A DNA stretch of 64,000 nucleotides from Sthenelais limicola (Eukaryota > Annelida > Polychaeta > Phyllodocida > Sigalionidae), in NCBI GenBank assembly GCA_942159475.1, contig OW804096.1, positions 126,346,941-126,410,940 on the forward strand, in the 5' to 3' direction. The first letter of the stretch is position 1, and the number at the start of each line of letters is the position of its first letter. A model generated the notes under the pieces. The model saw only the letters and a list, made by a program, of their open reading frames with translations. It was not told the DNA's origin and did not search any database. Shown one piece after another: positions 39,376 through 52,300 of the stretch. The position numbers were made by a program, and so were the translations under genes.

Positions 39376-42300
39376 CGCAATACTTTTTCTTCCCCTATTG
39401 AGAAGAGTTTAGTTCCTACAGTTATTTCTCCTTAAATAATCCCGAGTTGGTCTTCTCTGTGTTAATTAATGTGCTTGGAATATTGTTCGTTTTCTTTAAA
39501 TACGCTGAAGATATGGTACTTATAATTTGTCATACTTTGGAATTAATAAATAAATCCCCATTTGACACTATAAATGTACAATAATTATTGTTTAATGAAA
39601 CTGTAGTATAGCTTACGCTAGTAACAAAATCGTCCATGACATCATGGAGTCCCTAGAGAGAAAATTTATCCATGATCATCTGGGAATTGATTTACTAAAT
39701 GTCTACATTGGGTAATGTTTAAAGTACCCTATTATTATATAATAAGTTAAAATGACAGGCTGTATACTAATTGACCAATCAAGGACTACATGCATGTATC
39801 CTCCCATTCGACTTTCTATCAGTCCTCTTCTCTCTCTCTCACACACACACTCTCTCTCTCTCCCTCAGATATTTATGCTACCAGGTTTCATATTTAGCCC
39901 AAGGAGAGGGATTGTTTTTTTAGCCTCTGACGCTTTTAGCCTCACCATCAGTGGCATGCTGGCATTTTAGACATTCTGCCCACATCAGTCATGCCTGCTT
40001 TTTCATGGACATCCCGCCACTGGTTCTCACCATATTTAGATATACTGTCTCCCTCACAGACTGCTCACAAGTCCGATGCTATAATGTCATGCTTACTCCC
40101 AAGAGGTCCGTCTGCAATCGATGAAAATTTCGAATCCAGAAAAATCTGGTTAAAATACGAATGAAACAACTGATGCTGATAAACTACAAGTATTTTACTA
40201 TTTGTATTTCAAGTATTTTCCTGGTAGCCAAATATTGTATAAAGATAGTATTTCAAGTAGGAACTTTGCATCTAGATGTAGCCAAATAAAAGGATATTTT
40301 ATCAGAAAAATATATAAGGTACTCTAATTTGTATACCAAATCCTCTTAAAAATGCCTCTTCTCAAACCGCATTTTTTAAAAAAATGAAAATGTCGATCTT
40401 CCTGAATAATAAAACATGTCACAAGATCAAAGATAATGAATGTTCCCCTATAAATGTACTATGTAGAAAGAACATGTCGGAGAAATAATTCGTATCATTA
40501 ATATCAAACGGGATAAGTGGCGATAGGTATAACAAAGGGTTTTGTGTCTGGGGTGAATAGATTTTCCTACCTATAATGAAGTTACCAGCCTTAGGCGTCG
40601 CATGAGTACTTTAGGTAATTTCTCTAAGGCTCCTTTAGTAACACAGCATCCACCTATAGCATCATCAGCAACCAAAACAACTATTACAAGTTTTCAAAAC
40701 ACTTATTATGTGGCTAGTTGTTGGGGGAATCGGCCTGGACTCTTGTAGCCTATATAAACCGTGGAAATGCCAAACCAAAATCAATGATTATCGCGCTTGG
40801 GTGAAAGGACTGGTCCAATTTTGCGCTTGCATGTTTGACTTGTGGTTAAAAATCAAACGTCTATAAATCTGCCAGAAATAATTGCCACTCCTAGTAGGGA
40901 GTACCTTGTCAGCTCTAGCCTATTGCCTCCAAAAATACATCACAGAATTATGTCTAAAATGAAAACAACATTGAACTGGCGCTTGAACATGGCCTTGATC
41001 CGTGAGGTCCTATGTGATACTATACCAGATAGAGGTTTAGAGTCCCTAATGTAAGGCTGAGCGGGGAAGGCTAGAGTAGAAAACCGCGATGTGTAGATTA
41101 TACTCGTATTGTCAAGGGTAACGTAAATAAATACTTTCTTCCTTAACTTGAACTTAACTTTAAATTGATATTCACGATTCGATTTAAAACAGCACATAAA
41201 CTAAGAACATTATTCAGAATCCTTCCTTTTGGGGCGTAATCACCGAAGGTAACTCTGTGATAAAAATTAAATCTTATTGTTTGCTTCTGGAAACATTTCC
41301 GTCTTAGTTTACATAAACCTTTTGCCGATTCCCATGCAATTGTGTCAATACAATATATATTCGGGCGATAACAAAGTACCTAATAAAACAATCATCGACA
41401 CTGTTATACGGTTTAACTACGATACACACGAAGATGTTCTCTCATGATTATATGGGAGGTCGTTGGAAGACCTGCATGAACCCATGCAGATGTCCTAACC
41501 CACTTCCTGATGTTTGAATACAATTGAATATGAATCATAATGTAAATGTATTGGAATCTTGAATAAAAATATTATATATATATATATGATTGAATGCTAT
41601 TTGAATATGATCGTGTGTGGTAGACATAAATATGTACCTAAAATAGATATATATGACGATTCGCGGACATGGAAACAATAGCCTGTGTAAGCGGGGTGCC
41701 AATGTGATTCCAGTTCTACCCACATACCCATTCTCTCAGATATAATTCTTAAATCCGTTATGGAACCCATACAAACCTATTTACCTGCTTCGATTGAACC
41801 ATTATTTACATACCCAGTTATATAAGAGGCACATGTATAACTTGTTGGTATGATGACATGATATTCTGGGCAAATAAAGAGAAATGACGAGTAATTTGTA
41901 TGCATAATAAAGACTATACCTCAGCTTTGAACCATATACAAGTATATCATAATCGGCCCGAGGAAACTTCAACGCATATTCTTAGTTATAGTCCTAGAAA
42001 TAGTATACATTACCAATACATAAAGCTAAATACGGTATTTATACGAGGGATATAAAAAGATTTTTATATAAAAAGCATTTTAGGCAAGTACACATTGTGA
42101 GGACTGAATTGGTAATCGTGGGTTATTCACCTTACACTCTGGCATTTATATTGGAAAATGTTATGAAACCTATCGTCCGATAGTTAGGGTCATGACCTTT
42201 TAATTGGAATCAATAAAGCCATGCCCGAGGGGTTGGCGTTTGGTATCCATTTATGCTGACGAATCTCAGCTCATCTTCACTTGTATAGTTTTATTAGCCT

Positions 42301-44112
42301 TATAATCAAACATTTCATTGTGGTGTCAATCAATAATCCGATTGTACGCCGCACACCAAAGAGAGTTCAGGTACGTGGCAAAGTGCAATGTTTGGTAATA
42401 ACATTCAAGCAAAGGCAATTCTATTACGTAATAGCTCGATGCTCTGAGTAGGATGACCTGACTAACCTGCATCTGTTGCTGGCTGTGATACCATGCCATG
42501 AATGATCAGAAAGTGGCTGATGACATCGTGAGATATGCCAGTATTATAGGGTATATTCCGAAATTAATTGCAATCTGTCATATAATAAAATCTAGGTAAA
42601 CGATAGTTAAAAATCATATTTCAAGTATCATATAATAATAATAATTAAATGTCCATATCACAAATACAATATCATAGAACAATCTAGTCCTAATGCCAAT
42701 TCTTATAACCTCCTGCGGTTCTGGAGTTTCTTCTGAACTGGCGATCATGAAGTTATTCTATGGATGATGTATTTAAGCATTGTACTTCTTTGAACAGATT
42801 TCAAGAACTGTTTACCAAGGTTTTGCTCTAGTCACATTGCAACATTTCACTTCTACCCATTGGTACATCACACATTAAATTAACAAGAAACCTCTACTCT
42901 GTGTGTGGTGCCCCAAAGGTGCGCTCACAAAAACCATTAGTAAATAAGATTACTCTTTGGAACTCATCTGGAGGCGAGCCGTTAGCCCACCCAGCAGTGA
43001 TTCCCAAATACCAATGGAGCAATTGTGGAACCAATTGTTCCCTGGGAGTTTTCCATTAAAGACAGAACATTCATGGATCCATTCTTCTTATCATCGTGAC
43101 CAAGGGCTCCAGCCCAAGCAATTACTCTCAGGGATGACACCCATTGTAAGAGCCCATGTAAGAAGTGATATTGGAAAAGATAAAGGATAAAATGACCATT
43201 GGTATTGATCCTTTATAGATAGGGCTCAACACTTGGGTCGACTGCTGTCCTATCACGACACAACCTTTACTATAGAAACATATCACTTTCTTTCATTGCA
43301 ACTTCTCATTCAGTATCATTTCAAAGACATACCGGTAAACATCCCCTTGCTTTTTGCAACCCCTTCCACCTCTCCAAAGGAACCCAATGCAATCATCTAT
43401 TTCCCATCGCCACTTTCTATTAAGTTTCCCTCCCTCGACCTCTCCTCTCCATGACTAAAGATATAAATGTTGTATGGTACCTGCAGGGGCCCGTTGCATC
43501 AAGTATCGTTAACGGTAGACTGGTGTATATCGAATTGTTAATAACCTATCCTTATCTGTGAGTGTACTCTTACCCCTAATGTCCCCGTTTGGATTTGGTA
43601 GTAAAATAACCACGAGGATCCGAGGTGCTCAAGAGCACCCAATTTCCTTATGTTAACACCATCTCATGCAAGACTCGAAACCTAACGAATAGCTTTAGCA
43701 ACAGGCAACACCGCCTATGTGATCCTTTCTATCGTACATCATTGTCCCCTCACAGTGCAATCTTAACGTATATTTCCTTTTTTCCGCATTTCCAAACCAG
43801 TCTGAACAGATTAACCATACGGCTGTCCATCATTCATACTTTTTGCGTCAGGCCCTGCATAGCATCCTCCGCCATCTTTCACCTCTACATCGACTCTTTG
43901 TCCACCCGGGTGGTACTTGCCATTCTGCTTCACCTACATTTCCTTCTTTTTACCACCACCGTTTCCCGTTTACACACCTCCTTCCCACACGCTCTTCATC
44001 TTCTTCAACCGCCTGTGTCGGTTCCATCAGATTCGACTGGCCGCCACTTCCTCTTACCTACTACAAAACATTTCCCATAAGGACAAATATAACTCACGCC
44101 CTCATCTTCCAG
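39376..44112. other. No gene recognised
   Basis: Mostly AT-rich. A TA run lies at 41572-41588. A 7-bp-arm hairpin CTGCATG/CATGCAG lies near 41472-41489, and GGTGCTC/GAGCACC near 43624-43639. From about 43700 to 44110 the + strand is pyrimidine-rich and reads open in several frames for that reason. Confidence 0.45.
39826..39865. repeat. CT/CA compound microsatellite
   Basis: TC repeats are followed by a CA run and then TC repeats again, a simple-sequence tract with no gene nearby. Confidence 0.9.
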
Positions 44113-44259
44113 AAGCCAGCTTGCACGGCGGAGGCCAGAGCAGGAAACGGCCATGCCTCAGACGACCTAACCAGCTCTGCACCACTTGTTTCTGAGAAGG
44201 CTCGTAGACCAAGGCCAATGCAAGCATACATCAAGCAAGAAAAAGCAGAAAGTTCTTAA
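44113..44259 (+). CDS. Possible terminal exon of an unknown gene
   Basis: After a pyrimidine-rich run ending CATCTTCCAG, a good splice acceptor, 48 codons stay open to TAA with markedly higher G+C than the surroundings. The peptide reads KPACTAEARAGNGHASDD, then ends RPMQAYIKQEKAESS; IKQE fits a sumoylation motif. The frame is also open upstream, but there it is pyrimidine-driven low-complexity sequence. I found no upstream exon and recognise no family, so this may be chance. Confidence 0.22.
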   Translation, partial: KPACTAEARAGNGHASDDLTSSAPLVSEKARRPRPMQAYIKQEKAESS

Positions 44260-44276
44260 AATCGGATCTCTTTCGC

Positions 44277-44354
44277 ACCCATCTTTCTGTCTCTCTCTTT
44301 CTCCTCACGCTCTCACTCTCTGACTCACACTCTCTCTCTCACTCTCTCTCTCTT
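44277..44354. repeat. Imperfect CT microsatellite
   Basis: A degenerate TC repeat with scattered A and G lies just after the possible terminal exon. It could be part of that exon's 3' UTR. Confidence 0.85.
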
Positions 44355-45528
44355 TTATGATTCTTTGAACACAACAAAAACACATATATCTGCCTTGGTC
44401 TACACCTCAACATCCAATATTTGAACTTGCCTACTTGATGGTAAAGGGAATATCCTGGGGAAAGCAATGATGTTTTCGCAGTGTTAGTGCCAACATCAGG
44501 TCTCCAGTCGGTGGTGCATCAATGTAAACATCCTGCAGTACCGGGGCGCAACACAAGCATTGACCGTGGGACCAAAACTCTTATACTATTTGATTGACAA
44601 TCCTATAACGAACGAATCCATTTACTAAAACAATAGCATGAGGGAGCAGGTTTTGAGATAGACCGGGGACTCTGTAAGCATATTACAGACACAGGGTGGC
44701 AAGAGCGCAGTAGCCTGACCATCATTATAGGCCTCCCAACGTCCTTCCATCAGACATGGTGCTATCGACTTGCAAAGGGGTGGTTCCGAGCCCACCCCTT
44801 ATAGCTCATCAGTAGTGGTATGCTTTATACGGCCAGAACCGCTGTGATAATATTTAGTTTCACATGTAATCTATTCTGAACACCAACTGACATTAAGAGG
44901 AATGGCCTTGTTCTGCTGCACGGAATTTAAACGAATAGATTTTGATTACAAACTAGCCGTATAGATATTCCAGTGATTAAATGCTAGCCTTATAATTTAA
45001 GGGTTATATACATCATAAAACCGTAGCCAAAGCAGTACATCTCATATCTATAAGCATTATGGATCTGTCTCCTATTCCTTTTTGTCCCAAGTACCAAGGC
45101 AACGAGATGAACATTAAATGTGATCATGCCTGGGTTTTGACGGGGATAGGAAAATGCAGAAGGACACAGAGCTATGTTATCCGTTGGTCCCCGAGTTCAA
45201 TGAAAAATGGTCCTCAGTGGAATTAAAATCCCTGCTATATGGGAAATACCCAGGAGGATTATTCTCGGGCTAGATCCAATCTCATGCAGTCCTCCTCCTG
45301 CCATGTGAAATTTGGCACATGACATAAATATGGTAGACAACCTCCTCCTGGTTTTAAATTGCTTCTGCCTTTTGTTTACACAAGCATTTGCCGCGCATAT
45401 TCTGCCAACAAGGCGGCCCACAGGAGATGGCAGAAGGAAGGGAGTTAAAGGACCATGGCCCCTTCACTTGAAGCAGTTATATGATAACTAATTTAGCAAG
45501 GAATATTTCAACTCTAGGACTAATATCT
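44355..45528. other. No gene recognised
   Basis: Follows the CT microsatellite. Moderately complex sequence at 44500-44800 and a 74-codon minus-strand frame at 45197-45421, with no identifiable product. Confidence 0.5.
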
Positions 45529-45957
45529 AGACCCATATAGACACACCGTCCTACATGTACGACGGCATAATATGATTTTTTAAATATTGAACAAAAAAAT
45601 CAAGAAATAGTTTTCGAAACTGTATACTATGTCTACCAGTTATGTACATTGACTGATTCTGGTATTTATGAACTTTTGAGTAGGGAATAACGATGTGTTG
45701 CCATAGTAACATCACTGCCTATGAAGGGCCGTAAGGCGATTTGTAAAAAGTGTCATTTCTGGAAGTTCACCCCAAGAAATAAGAAAGAAATTGGTGCTGT
45801 TTTTTCGCGATGAAACCTTCATTGAAACCTATTTCAAGGTATAAACAATTTCCCTGCCAAAGATCGAGTTTCTACATGTATTATACACTTTGGAATGAAA
45901 CGGAAGAAATGTGTAGCCGTCCTACGTCCTATGTAGGACGCTGGGGTCTATATGGGT
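45529..45957. mobile_element. MITE-like element of about 430 bp
   Basis: The left end (from ACCCATATAGAC, then CGTCCTACAT, ending GACGGC near 45565) is matched in inverse by the right end (45914-45957, GCCGTCCTACG to CTATATGGGT). The repeats are imperfect, with a small gap. The interior (about 45570-45910) is AT-rich and has no transposase frame, so this is a non-autonomous element. Confidence 0.6.
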
Positions 45958-48694
45958 ATAATTAAATCCCAACAATTAGAATAAATAATACCTCAAACAC
46001 CGATATAAACTGCAATAAGTTCGACAATACTATCCCATTGCTTTAAAAAAACGATATAACAGTTTAACATTTTAAAGAAATACCATGTATAGTGAAATAA
46101 TTTCCAACGCTGAATTCTAGTTGTTACATGGAAAAATTACCGACGGAAGTAGAGCGAGCCCTTCTATTTATTTGGGACGAACAATTAGGTATGCGTATAT
46201 GAATAGCAGCTAGGGGCTGTAATTTGTATATATAAGGGGGATTCAGAAAGAGATATTGATTTTTCATTATGGTAAGCTTGTATAGAAAATCTATTATGGC
46301 AGGCTTATTAATACTGATGGTAGTCCTATGACAGGCAAGGGAAGCCGTGGAATGGGCATTAGATTCAAGGCATAACATCCTTTTTGCCCCGCTGAATTAT
46401 TCCGTTGTCATGGTCCTGATGGGCTTTGAATCAATAACCAAAGCAAGAGGACATAAATGTATAGAATAAAAAATGAAATAACCATTATGTATCAAAAAGT
46501 TAAGACTTATGGCTAGTTACAAATGTAGGAATCTCCTTTTGTTTATAGCCCTGGCCCATATATGATCATTAAATGGTACTACTTGGAACCTCGCTCCGTT
46601 TTGTAAACTAATTGAGAGTTATGATTAATTTGTTTATCGTGAAAAACTCAGTGGTCATTATTCATGATTAATTGAGTCCCCCATCGGAATCATTAATATA
46701 GGAGAATAACATGATTAGAATAATGTTGTTGGTTATTAATGGTCTGCATTCTGTATAGAACTGTAACCCCACTTTGTGGTAGGATAAATAAGAGAAAGGT
46801 CTTGACTTTGAATGATGTTATTTGAATGGGACTGTGTGTTTCATTTGTGGAATTTTTATGCTGTATAAAATTAGATCTATTGATTCCCCTAGCCATAGTG
46901 TGCTCATGATCATTTGTAACTGTCTCCTTTAATAACCACTGAATGTTGAATTCCTCCGACAATTATATGGACGGACCTACCAACAATTGTTATAGATGAT
47001 TTAATTGCTAAATAAAGAGCTTCTTATTAATGGTATTGCCATGTGACTATGCTCTATCATCATTACATGTTTTCATGGTATAATTTTCTAAAATAAGAAA
47101 ATTAAGGACATCCTTGATATATATACCAATCGTAAAAGCTTGAAGAAAGTTTTAAAATGCAATAAGTTTTGAAAGAAGTTTTATTACTAGAGTGTTGCCG
47201 GGGTTAGAGCTTCTCACTTGAAAGAGAATTAAATATATTTTAAGAATCAAAAGACGAAGCACAATAAATAAGATATTCTTTCTATGCTCTATGTACACTA
47301 AATCTATGCAGCACCTTGTGTTTTAGTATGGTCGACATGTAAATATGCCAGAGTAACATTGAGCGTTAGCAAACGATAATTTCATGTACCGCATTAAAGT
47401 GTCTGGCGAATACTATATAGACCTAGATGTATCGATTAACATATTCATTCGCCAAAATATCAAACCGGTGACCTTGCATCATAGCGCAATTATTCAGAGA
47501 AAGCATTCGGTCATCAAAGGCATCCATCATTAACATTACCGGCAAAAATATAGTTTATATCGATATGTGACCAAGTTCTTTTAATCGTATGCTTCAGGTG
47601 GCATACCATTCAATAGTATAAATGTTCAAGAATATATACATGGTAAAATAAGCTCTGGTAGTATTGTGAATCAAGGTAGATACTATGCACATCCTTTTGT
47701 GTTAATATTTTAATGGAATATATTAAGACAAAATATTTGTTTTTCATGTCATCAGAAGTAACACCAAATTCAATGATAGTGAGAAGATTTGATAAGGAGA
47801 GAAGAGACATTATTAGACGATATTATTGCACCCCTAAATGATAGACATAGTTGCTACTGTTGCTTGGAAACTTATGTTAACTCCCCCATTTCAGTTAAAT
47901 CATCAACATAATCATACGGATAACTACTAAGTTATAGTATCCTCTACCTGAACGATTATCATGACAGCAACGAAAATTAATTTAATTCTTCGCATCTTTC
48001 ATTTGTGCTTTACGTAATAAACGTTGAAAATTTCGCAAATTAGAATTATCCTTTACAGGAAACTTGATTTATCAGACATATCATTGTCAAATAACATTTT
48101 AAACTGTAATTAGCGCCAGACCAATCTCTGAACATTCAGGAAAATATTCAAAACTCCGTACACGTACACTCCTAGAAATAATCCAAAAAGGGTCACTTGC
48201 ACAGGCTTAACCCAAGCCCAATCTAAGAAGACATCTATAGGTGTTTAATGGCAATTCACAGTCGCTATACATCCCTTAGTAAGGACTAGCAGGATATGAA
48301 CCGCTTTTTAATATCAAATGGATCTCAAGTAGTCTATTCTTGGTTCCCCAGTGTTCAATATTTTGCTTATATCCCACGGTGAAGAAAGTTATAATTTGCA
48401 ACTTTAAAAATGGAACCAGAGAAGTAGGCATCATCTTTTTACCACGGCAAGCCCGAGTTCAATGAATTTTGTAGTAGTTATCCGAGGAAGGACTTGATGA
48501 ACAATTTTCGGAGTCTTAACGCTACAGAAGAGGATGGGAGAGTCTCCCATCTCACGGCTTCTTTGAGAGGCGCATCTATTTTACGCTTCGAGCAAGGTTG
48601 CATCCAATTCACACTTGGAACTAAAGGTTTCAAGAGATAAAGGATGCCCTATGACGCAATATGAATAAAGTATGAAATTAATGGCAATTTTCAT
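45958..48694. other. No gene recognised; homeodomain-site-rich stretch at 46.6-47.05 kb
   Basis: Between 46600 and 47050 TAAT/ATTA cores are dense (GATTAATT, CATTAATA, TTATTAATGG), which could be an enhancer or merely AT-rich chance. No coding signal is seen. Confidence 0.4.
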
Positions 48695-49310
48695 TCATTT
48701 CCTCCTAGCAGCAGCTTAGACTTCTTAACATGCTATTTCTGTGTAGTTTATACTTTGCTTTACCAATACACGAGAAAACGTCAGAGTAGTATACGAAAGG
48801 TACTTTTGCATCAGGTTGCATTTCTTGGCGCCACGCTAGGAGTCTGGTATGGTTATATGCCCGTTTAAATGTATAAATAAGGCATAGCGTATGCTCACTT
48901 TTTCCATTCGTGTCCACAGGCTATTTTATGTAGTTTAATACATTGTTGTACCAATACACGAGAAAACGCCATAGTAGTATATGAAAAGTGTCCTTTGCAT
49001 AAGGTTAAACCTCCAGGCGTAACGCACGGAAGGTGGTACCGATATGTATACATGTGCATTATAGATATAAAATGCATTCCATATGGTCACTTTTTCAATT
49101 CATTTCCAATTAGCAGTATGTTCCCAACAAGCTGTTTATGTAGTTTGTACAGTCATTGCTGTACCAATAGGCTACACGAGAAAACGCCATAGTAGTATAT
49201 GAAAATTGTGCTTTGCATAAGGTTAAGTCTCCTGGCATAACGCACTTCGAATCTGGTACCGATTAATTATCCATTTTAAATGTACATGAAAGGCATAGCA
49301 TATGTCCAGT
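48695..49310. repeat. Three diverged tandem copies of a roughly 200-bp unit
   Basis: The block CCAATA..CACGAGAAAACG, then AGTAGTATA(T/C)GAAA, TTTGCAT and GGCATAGC(G/A)TATG, recurs in order at about 48763, 48951 and 49163, giving spacings of 188 and 212 bp. Each copy begins with CATTCATTTCC-like sequence and a TGTAGTTT block. A worn fourth copy may start after 49310 (AGTATATGAAAAGTG at 49436). No open reading frame follows the repeats, and the family is not recognised. Confidence 0.7.
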
Positions 49311-52300
49311 TCCTATAATAACATTTACTCAATAATGTGTGTAAACCGACTTTGAACAATTTAGCTGGAACGACTTCATCAGTAGGCCTACCAGAACGCA
49401 TATTGGACAAAGTTGCGTTAGAGCAGTATATATGCAGTATATGAAAAGTGGACTTTTCACCGGGTGTAAAAATCAATCTAATACAATCCTATTGCAATAT
49501 CTATGGTACATACATGTTTTCTTTTCGCATTCTTTGAGCATTGATCCCAAACTGGATTTCTTCTAGATTAGCATAAGTGAATTACATGAATATGTACACA
49601 AATCATCCTTGTTGATTAATTTCCATTATGAGGAAAGGCAAAGGATGCGGAAGACATGGAATTGAAATATAATAGAGAGTTTTACTGTATTCCCCCTGAC
49701 TAAACATTGTTTCACGCAAACACACAAAATCGTGCCATTGGGTAATTGCGTATAGGTTAATGCTTACTTGCCTCTGTCAAAAGAAAATTGCGCAATTGCA
49801 ATTTAACTATGGTTAATTGATCGCAGGGCGGAAGCCAGCAGGTAGGATAGGGGGTTTATTACATATTAAGCAGGATGGTCATTCCAACATGAAAGAGCTA
49901 TCAATCAGCAACTGTGAAATGGATAAATAATTAACCCAAGCAGGGTCGATAGTACAAACAGGCAGTGTGGGGTAAGTGCAATGTGCTACCCCTCAGCCAA
50001 CAGCCATTTAGCCCAGAGTCAACAGTATTGCCAAACCATCCTGCTGATATCACAGGCAGGGTTAAAAGTGTATTTACTTTATAAACGAAACCTCCAATAT
50101 TGTTATTAACTTTCTCAATTAATAAGGAATGCACTAGATAATAGCCTACCACGATTCCGGCCATGTTCATTCCATATTGAATACCATCCTATACGTACCG
50201 GGTCTATTCAATGCGGTTATAGCCTATGGAAAGTCCCAATAAAGAACTTTCTCTTCGAATACAGTACAGACCAGTATAGGTTTAGACCACATTCCATGCA
50301 TTTATCCATCATTACTTTTTCAAAAGGTAACATATGTTCCATACCAATGCAGGCAGTATCTATAAGCTATTTTATCCCCCTTTGGGCCTACCTCAAATAT
50401 CAAAGTGACAGCAAGAATGAAGAGGAATATCACTGAGAGATGAAGCTCATAAAATTGGTTGTCGCATAGCATTTACCCCAGACAACAGCTGTCTAAATGT
50501 AATTCTTATGGGTTGCCACTATATTGTATGTGTTTCTCTATAGATTATACACGATTCCAGAAGAGGAGCCTTCTCGAATTAACCTCAGATTCAATATGGG
50601 GGCGGGGTGGGGGTGAGGTGCACACTCGGTGTAGGTAATTGCATGTAGCCTATTAGAAATGTCGAAATTATTATTTCTATGGTCACCTTACAATAGTGTT
50701 GCACTCATTAGGGCCTACCACGAATATCTGTGTCTTCACCCCTTTCTTCTCAATCTCTGGTTTCTCCCAAAGTTCACCTCAACAAATGCCAATGGTGAGG
50801 GTAGAGCATAAATTTTAAGTCTGCTCTTCAAGAATTGGTAGGAGGTGATGAGGATGGGTGGTTTGTTGGTATAGGTGAGAATAGATTTGGGCTGTTGATG
50901 CATTGAGAATGGCATGCACATAGGACTAAGCTTTATATTGATTCCCTGGTTCTGCCTCTGAGAAGAAGCGGGGGAACCGTGAGCCGACAGCAGGCACACT
51001 GCTAGAGTGGGGACAGAGCACCATTCCTCTTTCCTTCTCTCTCAATCTCCCCGCCTCTCCCCCGCAATGTTTTCCTCTAGCCAAGTCTCAATGCCATCCT
51101 ATACAGTAACCAGCACCAGCAACCCTAGATCTCCAGTAAATGTCTTTAATAGCTTCTAATCACCGTTTGATAGCACGGCCATGTGAAACATAGCACATAA
51201 GGGAATGAGAGGGTCTGGGAGAGTATTAGTGTTAAGGCTGTATACCCCAGGGGAAGGGTAGCCACACGGTTTGCATGGAATCAGCTGGGTGTTGAGACCG
51301 GCATGGTGGGGAGGCAGAAGCGGGTAGCGCTGCAGTCGAAGCCGGTGTGCCTCCCCCGTGATGTTGAGACGTTGCAGCAGACAACCTCGGCTCAAGTCTC
51401 TCCCCCAACCTTTACAAAATCCATATCTTCTGCTCAAAATCCTTGCCAACTGAAAATCCTTACAAAGGACAGTCCTAAAATGCTTGATACATGAAATAGT
51501 GAAGGATTATGAATGAAAAGACAGAGAGAAGATGAGTAAAAGGTCTTACCTTAGGTCATGTAGGATCCACATTCATTTATTTGGCCTACTACATCCGGGG
51601 GACTTCATCAGAATATGTAAAATCGCGCAGCGGCTGCCCCAAAAGCGCCGTGATTTGGATTCTAACCGGTGCAACGCTGCTTTCGTAGTTTGACTGGTGG
51701 AATTCAAGACAAACACTTATCCTAGAAGAAAAGGCGGGAAGTCTACCAGAGTGCATTCTGTTCTAGAACCCTTTGTACACCCATTAGAATTAGATGGATG
51801 TTAATGCAGTCTTAAGTATGATTCGATCAGCTGTTAGATAAATGTCTTTTCTTTACCGGGTCGAAACAGCCCTTGAAAAAGAAACATTTTTAGGCCTAGG
51901 TCTAGGCCTAAATCTATAGGAGATGTGAAGATAATTGTTTTGTCCATAAGCCCTTTTTTTTGGCATGTTATTGACAATTATCAGCTTTTTATGCTCCCTC
52001 TTTCTATTGGGCATTAACTGTATCATCGTGATGTCAGCACCAGCCAGCACTAGTAATTTCTGTTCAATCAAAACTCAATTTAACTTTTCAATAAAGGGAA
52101 TCCTTCCTATCTATAATTGGGTCCCTATAGGGCCTAATAGAATAAAAATGAGTTTTGAGATTTTGTTGGTGTTGTTGTGCCTACTTTGTGTGATAGCTCT
52201 GCCGGACACGTTGGTTTAACATATATATATATATATGAAAGTAAGGGTAGCCTAATAAACCACCAACAAGTGAACGACTTGCAGGTGGCCCTTAGGCTAC

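Noticed and set aside
43625..44080. 151-codon + strand frame and its overlapping neighbours
   Set aside because: Pyrimidine-rich low-complexity sequence leaves several frames open together; only the G+C-richer end at 44113-44259 was kept, at low confidence.
48695..49480. CRISPR array
   Set aside because: The repeat units are about 200 bp, diverged and irregular, and the genome is eukaryotic.
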